Positions 6,869 through 11,552 of a DNA stretch of 11,552 nt are shown here, one piece after another (position 1 is the first letter of the stretch; each line of letters begins with the position of its first letter). The notes under the pieces were generated by a model that saw only the letters and a program-made list of their open reading frames with translations, searched no databases and was not told the DNA's origin. A program made the translations under genes and the position numbers. This DNA is from Solobacterium sp. (GTDB taxonomy: Bacteria; Bacillota_I; Bacilli_A; Erysipelotrichales; Erysipelotrichaceae), in the NCBI GenBank assembly GCA_017543025.1, contig JAFYGX010000141.1, positions 1-11,552 on the forward strand, read 5' to 3'.

Positions 6869-6898
6869 AGACTATTACCTCACTTCGCAGCATTAAAC

Positions 6899-6904
6899 AG
6901 TATA
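6899..6904 (-). promoter_or_regulatory. Possible pgsA(-recA) promoter -10 (TATACT)
   Basis: TATACT on the minus strand lies 30 bp upstream of the pgsA start and just past the rnpB terminator, where a new promoter is expected. No convincing -35 is visible at 16-18 bp; that area is the terminator stem. Weak call based mostly on position. Confidence 0.35.
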
Positions 6905-6913
6905 TCACGCACG

Positions 6914-6943
6914 AAAGAGAAAGGAGAGGTTTCCCTCTCCCTT
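6914..6943 (-). terminator. rnpB terminator
   Basis: On the minus strand directly after the RNase P RNA, AAGGGAGAGG-GAAA-CCTCTCCTTT forms a 10-bp stem (one G-U) capped by a GAAA tetraloop, followed by a T-rich tract (TTTCTCTTT). It ends the gpsB-rnpB transcript. Confidence 0.85.
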
Positions 6944-7309
6944 ATGAGCACACTCTGTAAGCCATGTTCTGTCTCCGGTAAACCGGATGGCAGCCATTTA
7001 TCTCTGCCCGAAGGCACCTCCCCTCTGACTTCAGTTCGCCTCAGGGAATTCTCCTACCAAATTTGGATTTCTCGCTTGTGGGGTTTACCTCGTTCCACCC
7101 GGAACGTTTCCGCTCCGGCTTCGTCACTGTGGCACATTACGGGTCCGCCTCATGGGATCGCTCCTTTAGAATTGGACTCCGCCGTCAGCTTTCGCTGCCC
7201 GGTCTTATTGATTCGGCCGGCACAAACACTACAGGCATCGCAGCCTGTGCGAGCATGGACTTTCCTCTAACGGTCGTAAAACCGCCAGCGACTGCCTGAA
7301 TGTACTCAA
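6944..7309 (-). ncRNA. rnpB: RNase P RNA (bacterial type B)
   Basis: The catalytic RNA of RNase P, which removes 5' leaders from tRNA precursors. Recognised from conserved blocks on the minus strand: GAGGAAAGTCC (7257-7267), ACAGTGACGAAG (7119-7130), the AAACCCC-GCGAGAAA-CCAAATTTGGTAGG region, and ACAGAACATGGCTTACAG near the 3' end (6955-6972). The two ends close as a ten-pair P1 helix: GAGTACATTC at the 5' end with GAGTGTGCTC at 6946-6955, including two G-U pairs. Total length about 366 nt, typical for the RNA. Overall resemblance to the Bacillus RNA and synteny with gpsB support type B. The exact ends are inferred from P1. The 5' end overlaps the gpsB stop codon and no promoter is visible just upstream, so the RNA is probably processed from a gpsB-rnpB transcript. 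Confidence 0.96.
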
Positions 7310-7665
7310 TTTGATCCGCTCGATCCGTGTTTCCCGTTTGTCTGTTCGAACACCTGTTCTTCAAGCCGGGAGAGCCGTTTCAGAATATCGACATTGGCCG
7401 CTCCTTTGGCAGCCGGCGTCACATTCTGTTCCAGAGCGCGCGTTCTTCCTTCTTCTTCGATCAGCTTGGCGCGAAGCGATGCATTTGTTCTCTCGAGCCC
7501 TGCGATCTTCTGATTCAGTTCCGTCGTGATCTCCTGATACGTCTGATAGTCTTCCATGACAAGATCCAGGAACGCATCAACCTGAGAAGCGCTGTAGCCC
7601 TTGAAATCGATATCGAATTGTTTATCCAGTATGGACTGGATATCCAGGTTTACCTTTCCTGCCAT
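7306..7665 (-). CDS. gpsB: Cell division protein GpsB (DivIVA domain)
   Basis: A small cytoplasmic DivIVA-like adaptor that shuttles between septum and side wall and binds the N-terminal cytoplasmic tails of class A penicillin-binding proteins. The 119-aa protein has the N-terminal membrane/PBP-binding motif (DFKGYSASQVDAFLD, residues 20-34), a coiled coil (about 35-80), a linker, and the C-terminal trimerisation segment DILKRLSRLEEQVF (93-106), which is diagnostic of GpsB rather than DivIVA. The tail SSGSN is encoded up to the stop that overlaps rnpB. The ribosome binding site is poor (GGGGGAA about nine bases upstream). The nearby plus-strand ponA encodes a plausible direct partner. A confident promoter was not found in the divergent gap. 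Confidence 0.95.
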   Translation of the reverse strand: MAGKVNLDIQSILDKQFDIDFKGYSASQVDAFLDLVMEDYQTYQEITTELNQKIAGLERTNASLRAKLIEEEGRTRALEQNVTPAAKGAANVDILKRLSRLEEQVFEQTNGKHGSSGSN

Positions 7666-7757
7666 TCTTTAACGTTCCCCCATGCCCCATATTCTCGCAC
7701 GAAATTTCTGATTTGTGAACATGCCGGAACGGTTTTGATTCCCCTTTTCTCCATCCG

Positions 7758-7780
7758 CCGGCTGATTTCTGCCGGGTTTT
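7758..7780 (+). other. Small GC hairpin with T run in the recU/gpsB divergent gap
   Basis: CCGGC-TGATTTCT-GCCGG, then GTTTT on the plus strand, lies about 20 bp upstream of the recU -10. No plus-strand gene ends here. It may be a weak terminator for upstream noise, a structure in the gpsB leader on the other strand, or nothing. Confidence 0.3.
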
Positions 7781-7798
7781 CATTTCTATTATTAAGGT

Positions 7799-7804
7799 TA
7801 TAAT
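7799..7804 (+). promoter_or_regulatory. recU-ponA promoter -10 (TATAAT)
   Basis: A perfect TATAAT 23 bp upstream of the recU ATG, giving a leader of about 17 nt with GGAG as ribosome binding site. The -35 is weak: TTTTCA at 16 bp spacing. No SOS box is visible in the divergent region. Confidence 0.6.
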
Positions 7805-7827
7805 AGACATCTGTATGGAGAAAACGA

Positions 7828-8406
7828 ATGGTTAATTACCCGAATGGCAAACAGGCAGTCGTAACACATACAAAAGCTTCGTTCGCAGACCGCGGCATGG
7901 GGCTCGAAAAAGACATCAACATCACGAATCAGTTTTATCTTTCCTGCGACCGGGCGGTCATTCACAAGAAACCGACCCCCGTTACGATCGTGAAAGTCGA
8001 TTATCCGCAGCGTTCTGCTGCCCGGATCACGGAAGCGTATTTCAAGCTTCCGAGCACGACCGACTACAACGGCATCTACCGGCAGAAATATATCGATTTT
8101 GAAGCCAAGGAGTGCGCTCTGCTCACTTCCTTCCCGCTCAAATCAATTCACGCCCACCAGATCGAACACCTTTCATCGGTATGCAGGCATGGAGCCATTG
8201 CATTTCTGATTGTCCGTTTCACAAAACTCAATGAAACGTATCTGTCTGATGCGATGACTACCATAAACTATATACGGACATGCGGACGGCGTTCCATTCC
8301 CTATGAATGGTTTCAGAAAAACGCTTATCTCATTCCGCAGAACTATGTCAAACCCGTCGACTATCTTTCCGTTGTCGACCGACTTTATTTCAAGGAGGCG
8401 CAATGA
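7828..8406 (+). CDS. recU: Holliday junction resolvase RecU
   Basis: The Firmicutes counterpart of RuvC; it cuts four-way junctions during recombination and chromosome segregation and modulates RecA. The 192-aa protein carries the family blocks YPNGK at the start, RGMGLEKDIN (with Glu27), AVIHKKPTPVTIVKVDYPQRSAA (split in the family as two conserved runs), TTDYNG with Asp79, and IDFEAKE with Glu92 and Lys94 as the nuclease metal site. It is slightly shorter than the Bacillus protein (about 206 aa) because the N-terminal linker is reduced. GGAG lies eight bases upstream of the ATG. Its stop codon overlaps the ponA start (ATGA), so the two are translated as a coupled pair, matching the conserved recU/ponA pairing in Bacillus. 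Confidence 0.96.
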   Translation: MVNYPNGKQAVVTHTKASFADRGMGLEKDINITNQFYLSCDRAVIHKKPTPVTIVKVDYPQRSAARITEAYFKLPSTTDYNGIYRQKYIDFEAKECALLTSFPLKSIHAHQIEHLSSVCRHGAIAFLIVRFTKLNETYLSDAMTTINYIRTCGRRSIPYEWFQKNAYLIPQNYVKPVDYLSVVDRLYFKEAQ

Positions 8407-11318
8407 CTTCACAGCGCCGTACGGCTTCCGCAAAAAAACGAACGGTTTCTTCTCAGAATACGCACCGCGACAGCAGGAATTCCCAGCAGACGGTGCGCAC
8501 AAGGAGATCCTCCGCAAAACCGGCTCAGAGAAAAACGCATAACCAGGCAGCTTCGCCGAAACCGAAACCTTCAGCTTCCCGCCCGTCCCAGCCAAAACGC
8601 AGACGGCATTCCCGGACGGTCAACATGGCTGCGGTATGGACGCTGGTGCTGGTGTTTTGCATATGCTTTGAGCTGTTTGCCACTCTGATCGGAACCTTCT
8701 CACTCAACCGGATGGTAAAGAAGGAGCCGGATCTCAATATCAGCGACTTCTTTTCGCAGGAAAGCTCCCATATCTATGACCGCAACGGCACCCTGATCGC
8801 AGACGTCGGCACACAGCTCAGAGAAAACGTCACCTATGACGAGATTTCCGAATCCGTGATCGATGCATTTCTGGCAGTGGAAGACAGCCGGTACTTCGAA
8901 CATAACGGCTTTGATCTGCCCCGCTTTACGAAATCAGCGATTGATAACGTGCTGAACAAGCTCCGCGGCCGCAGCGGCCTGTCCGGCGGATCTACATTCA
9001 CAATGCAGCTGGTAAAGCTCACGTACTTTCAGAACGATGAAACCGGCGTAACGGCGTCCCGGAATCTGGAATACAAGGTTCAGCAGATTGATCTGGCCAA
9101 AAAACTGGAAAAGCAGGCCGATAAGAAATCCATCTTTGAAATGTATCTCAACAAGATGAACTTCGGCGGCACCGGCAATATCAGAGGCATACAGAAAGCA
9201 GCGGAATACTACTACGGCAAAACCGCAGGTGAGCTGAATCTCTCGGAAGCCGCAATGCTGGCGGGCGTCATCAATGCGCCCTATTCCTATGACCCGCACA
9301 ACTTTCTTGACAACGCCACATCACGGCGGAATACCGTGCTCAACCTGATGGTGCGCCATGGCTATATCACCGAAAAGGAATGCAGGCTGGCGAAAATGAT
9401 CCGGGTAGAAGATACGCTGATCGACCCGGTACGGGGCGGCGGGGAATCCTTTGCCTATCAGTCCTATATCGATACCGTGATTGAAGAAGCCTCGGCCGTG
9501 ACCGGACTTGACCCGCTTTCCGTTGCAATGGATATCTATACCTGCATGGATCCGGAAGTGCAGTCCGTTATGGACGATATTCAGGCCGGCCGGACTGAAA
9601 CGGTCGTATTCCCGGATGAGCTGATGGAAACCGGAATGATTGCCGAAAACAACCAGACCGGTGAGATCGTCGCGATCGGCGGCGGCAGAAACTACGGACG
9701 CGGCGGATCGATGCTGCTGAATCATGCGACAGCCCAGTTCAAACAGCCGGGCTCCAGTGTCAAACCCTTCCTCGATTACGCACTTGCCTTTGAATATCTC
9801 GGCTGGTCCACCAGTCATGTGGTGACCGATAAACCGATTGCCTACGAAGGCACCAACATGATCATCAAAAACGCCAACGGCGTCTATAACGGCCAGGTCA
9901 CTCTGGCATATGCGATCTCCGCATCCCTTAACACCCCTGCGATCACCGCTCTGCAGGATGTCATCAACAAAGCCGGCTGGAATACAGTCGTTCAGTATAT
10001 CAACAGTCTCGGTTTCTCCAAGGTTACGCCGGACAACTTCGATATCGGCTTTGCGATCGGCGGCTCCAATTTCACCGCTTCCTGTGAAGAAGTGATGGCA
10101 GCCCATGCAATTCTGATGAACGGCGGAAACTATATCCGGCCGCATACGATCCGGAAGATAGAATTCCGTTCCGGCCAGAATCCGCCGCTCGAACCGGATT
10201 ATTCTCCTTCTCCTGTCCTTTCGCCGCAAGCGGCTTACCTTGCGGCGCAGCTGATGTATACCGCAGTTCACGGAGGCGTATTCAACTACCTCGATATTCT
10301 TTCAAGAGATTACGCAACCTATGGCAAGACAGGCACATCCGACTGGGGCGATGAAGGCCTGCAATACAACATTCCCCAAGGTGCGTCCAAGGATAAATGG
10401 ATGGTCTGCGATACGAGTGAGTATACGATCTGTACCTGGGTCGGCTATGAAAAAGGCGTCAAGGACAAAGATACCTATTTCTCGAAGGAGAAATCTTCTC
10501 TGAATATTCCGGGCAATATCTGTTCTCTGATCCTTGATTCGCTTCACCGTGACCACGTCCCTGCCGCACTCGAGAGACCGGACGGCATTTCGGATATCAC
10601 GCACATTCTCGGCACCTGGCCTTATGCGCAGCCATTGGAAGGCATGGACCCGTCGCTCATCACTACCGGAATGGTCAAGAGTGATTTCTATGCGCTTGAC
10701 AGTTCGCATTCCGTACAGAAACCGGCAGATCTTTCCGGCTTCAGTGCGGAACCCGCCGCTGATGGTTCGGTTCATCTCGAATGGACCGCGTATCCGGATC
10801 CTTCCCTGCTTCAAAGAGCAGACGGCACGATGGATATCTCGCTGTATGACGGTGCCGGCAATGTGCTGGTCAGCGCTTACGGCAAGCGGCTGTTTGACTG
10901 GTCGTGGGTCTATGGCCCGATCCGCTACAAAGCGCGTATTTCCCAGAAAGGATCTGTCGTGGCAGAGATTTCTTCCGATGAAGAAGAAACAGATGTCTCC
11001 GCCGATCTTGCCCCGGATACCGATACCGAGGCCTGCGGCTTCTACGGCTACGAAGATTCTTCGATCCAGTCCAACGAAGTCTGTGTCCGCTTCCGGACGT
11101 CAAAAGATCCTTCGGCCCCGCCGGTACCGTCTCCTTCTGCCGAACCTTCCGCTTCTCCTTCTCCCGGCCCGTCCGAATCACCAGCTCCTTCTGCATCTCC
11201 TTCCCCAGAGCCTGCCTCAGACCCGGAAGAACCGCCTGCAGAACCCGGAACAGATCATCCGGACACTCCGGATCATTCCGATCCGCAGGATAATCCTGTA
11301 CATACTCCAGAGCACTGA
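8403..11318 (+). CDS. ponA: Bifunctional class A penicillin-binding protein (PBP1A type)
   Basis: Polymerises lipid II into glycan strands and cross-links the peptides outside the membrane. The 971-aa protein has a basic cytoplasmic tail (1-74), one transmembrane helix (about 76-99), a GT51 domain with Glu160 in EDSRYFEHNG, GGSTFTMQL (195-203) and Glu246 in IFEMYLN, then a transpeptidase domain with SxxK Ser451-Lys454 (GSSVK), SxN Ser508-Leu-Asn510, and KTG 642-644. A possible fibronectin-III-like domain follows (about 774-898), then a Pro/Ser-rich low-complexity tail (about 904-971), as in several Gram-positive PBP1s. GGSTFTMQL differs from the common GGSTITQQL but resembles PBP1C-type forms. 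The ATG at 8403 is chosen because AAGGAGG lies at 8392-8398 and it overlaps the recU stop; upstream extension would run through recU in another frame. Confidence 0.97.
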   Translation: MTSQRRTASAKKRTVSSQNTHRDSRNSQQTVRTRRSSAKPAQRKTHNQAASPKPKPSASRPSQPKRRRHSRTVNMAAVWTLVLVFCICFELFATLIGTFSLNRMVKKEPDLNISDFFSQESSHIYDRNGTLIADVGTQLRENVTYDEISESVIDAFLAVEDSRYFEHNGFDLPRFTKSAIDNVLNKLRGRSGLSGGSTFTMQLVKLTYFQNDETGVTASRNLEYKVQQIDLAKKLEKQADKKSIFEMYLNKMNFGGTGNIRGIQKAAEYYYGKTAGELNLSEAAMLAGVINAPYSYDPHNFLDNATSRRNTVLNLMVRHGYITEKECRLAKMIRVEDTLIDPVRGGGESFAYQSYIDTVIEEASAVTGLDPLSVAMDIYTCMDPEVQSVMDDIQAGRTETVVFPDELMETGMIAENNQTGEIVAIGGGRNYGRGGSMLLNHATAQFKQPGSSVKPFLDYALAFEYLGWSTSHVVTDKPIAYEGTNMIIKNANGVYNGQVTLAYAISASLNTPAITALQDVINKAGWNTVVQYINSLGFSKVTPDNFDIGFAIGGSNFTASCEEVMAAHAILMNGGNYIRPHTIRKIEFRSGQNPPLEPDYSPSPVLSPQAAYLAAQLMYTAVHGGVFNYLDILSRDYATYGKTGTSDWGDEGLQYNIPQGASKDKWMVCDTSEYTICTWVGYEKGVKDKDTYFSKEKSSLNIPGNICSLILDSLHRDHVPAALERPDGISDITHILGTWPYAQPLEGMDPSLITTGMVKSDFYALDSSHSVQKPADLSGFSAEPAADGSVHLEWTAYPDPSLLQRADGTMDISLYDGAGNVLVSAYGKRLFDWSWVYGPIRYKARISQKGSVVAEISSDEEETDVSADLAPDTDTEACGFYGYEDSSIQSNEVCVRFRTSKDPSAPPVPSPSAEPSASPSPGPSESPAPSASPSPEPASDPEEPPAEPGTDHPDTPDHSDPQDNPVHTPEH
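11112..11315 (+). repeat. Low-complexity Pro/Ser-rich coding tract at the ponA 3' end
   Basis: The last ~68 codons of ponA encode short imperfect repeats of PSPSAEPSAS/PSPGPSES/PSPEPAS type, then an acidic His/Asp/Pro-rich end. In the nucleotide sequence this appears as repeated ccttctcc/ccttctgc units. Such tails are thought to span or anchor in the wall. The repeats make this stretch prone to length variation. Confidence 0.75.
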
Positions 11319-11339
11319 TCGCATGGTCAGTGCTTCTTT
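11311..11339 (+). terminator. recU-ponA terminator, overlapping the ponA stop codon
   Basis: AGCACTGA and TCAGTGCT form a perfect 8-bp stem with an 8-nt loop, followed by TTCTTT. The 5' arm contains the last ponA codons and its TGA stop (11316-11318), so the terminating ribosome would cover part of the hairpin. Confidence 0.75.
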
Positions 11340-11345
11340 ACACAG

Positions 11346-11372
11346 AAAAGCCGGTTTCCACGAGACCGGCTT
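11346..11372 (-). terminator. nth terminator (convergent)
   Basis: On the minus strand AAGCCGGT and ACCGGCTT form a perfect 8-bp stem with a 9-nt loop, then further T giving TTTTCTG. It lies about 30 bases after the nth stop and sits back to back with the ponA terminator. Confidence 0.7.
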
Positions 11373-11402
11373 CCATCAGATCAATTCAGTAACTGCCCGT
11401 GC

Positions 11403-11552
11403 CTAATGACGGACCGTTTTTTCATCATATCGGCCATACCTGCATTTCCCCTGAAACGGACAGCGTCCGCATTCCGGATTCCGGGCATGACAGAGATACC
11501 TTCCGAAGAAGATCAGCTGGTGATGGGCATGAATCCAGCGTTCTTTCGGAAT
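11403..11552 (-). CDS. nth: Endonuclease III, C-terminal 49 residues (runs off right edge)
   Basis: A DNA glycosylase/AP lyase that removes oxidised pyrimidines. Only the C-terminus is in the window, ending RYDEKTVRH before TAG. It shows the diagnostic iron-sulfur loop C-x6-C-x2-C-x5-C in the stretch LCHARNPECGRCPFQGKC, preceded by HAHHQLIFFGR, which matches the HxxLIxxGR block of Nth just before the cluster. The catalytic Lys and Asp lie outside the window. The placement next to ponA is as in Bacillus (nth-ypoC-ponA-recU), but here nth is convergent with ponA and ypoC is absent between them. Confidence 0.93.
   Translation of the reverse strand: MPKERWIHAHHQLIFFGRYLCHARNPECGRCPFQGKCRYGRYDEKTVRH

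Noticed and set aside
6944..7299. Plus-strand open frames of 78-108 codons
   Set aside because: They are antisense to the RNase P RNA gene, whose conserved blocks and P1 pairing are clear.
7666..7827. SOS box search in the recU/gpsB divergent gap
   Set aside because: GAAC occurs (for example near 7711 and 7731) but no GAAC-N4-GTTC pairing was found.
8307..8402. Upstream extension of ponA to an earlier ATG
   Set aside because: It would overlap the end of recU by about 100 bp, lacks a ribosome binding site, and the ATG at 8403 has an ideal AAGGAGG and the usual stop-start overlap.
9321..10271. A 316-codon minus-strand open frame
   Set aside because: It is antisense to the ponA transpeptidase domain; its composition is that of a shadow frame.
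1..11552. CRISPR array, insertion sequence, tRNA or defence island
   Set aside because: No regularly spaced repeats, transposase-like frames, tRNA-like stretches or defence gene families were seen; apart from rnpB there is no gene-free stretch over 300 bases.

Overview
The window looks like a chromosomal core segment from a low-to-mid GC Firmicute. The best guess is Erysipelotrichia or a near relative, but the class-level placement is only a guess. The evidence is the Firmicutes-specific gene set (RNase Y, YmdB, GpsB, RecU, an RNase J2-like protein), strong AGGAGG-type ribosome binding sites, and a gene order matching two conserved Bacillus-type neighbourhoods: pgsA-(cinA)-recA-rny-ymdB-miaB, and rnpB-gpsB / recU-ponA-nth. 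The RNase P RNA has the Firmicutes type-B look. There are no insertion sequences, phage genes, CRISPR arrays, tRNAs or toxin-antitoxin modules.

Layout. From 1 to 7665 everything is on the minus strand, so read it from right to left. The order is gpsB (cell division), rnpB (RNase P RNA) with a terminator, pgsA (phospholipid synthesis), recA with a terminator, rny-ymdB (RNA decay) with a terminator, a small 2[4Fe-4S] ferredoxin with its own promoter and two terminators, miaB (tRNA modification), and the start of an RNase J-family gene that runs off the left edge. At about 7666-7827 a divergent intergenic region separates this block from recU-ponA on the plus strand. These two are coupled by an ATGA overlap (Holliday-junction resolvase and bifunctional class A penicillin-binding protein). 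Convergent terminators then separate ponA from nth (endonuclease III), which enters from the right edge on the minus strand.

How the genes fit together. The themes are RNA turnover and maturation (RNase J, RNase Y, YmdB, RNase P, MiaB), DNA repair and recombination (RecA, RecU, Nth), and envelope growth and division (GpsB, PBP1, PgsA). MiaB carries iron-sulfur clusters and Nth carries one, and the ferredoxin lies next to miaB. Any electron-donor link between ferredoxin and MiaB is inference.

I found no clearly new multi-gene system. The points worth a second look are: an RNase J homologue lacking two active-site histidines; a PgsA whose CDP-alcohol phosphotransferase motif ends in Asn instead of the catalytic Asp and which also lacks the usual GKxKT segment; a two-copy 15-bp direct repeat with 22-bp period just upstream of the ferredoxin promoter; an rnpB whose 5' P1 strand overlaps the gpsB stop codon; and a promoter -35 built into a terminator stem.
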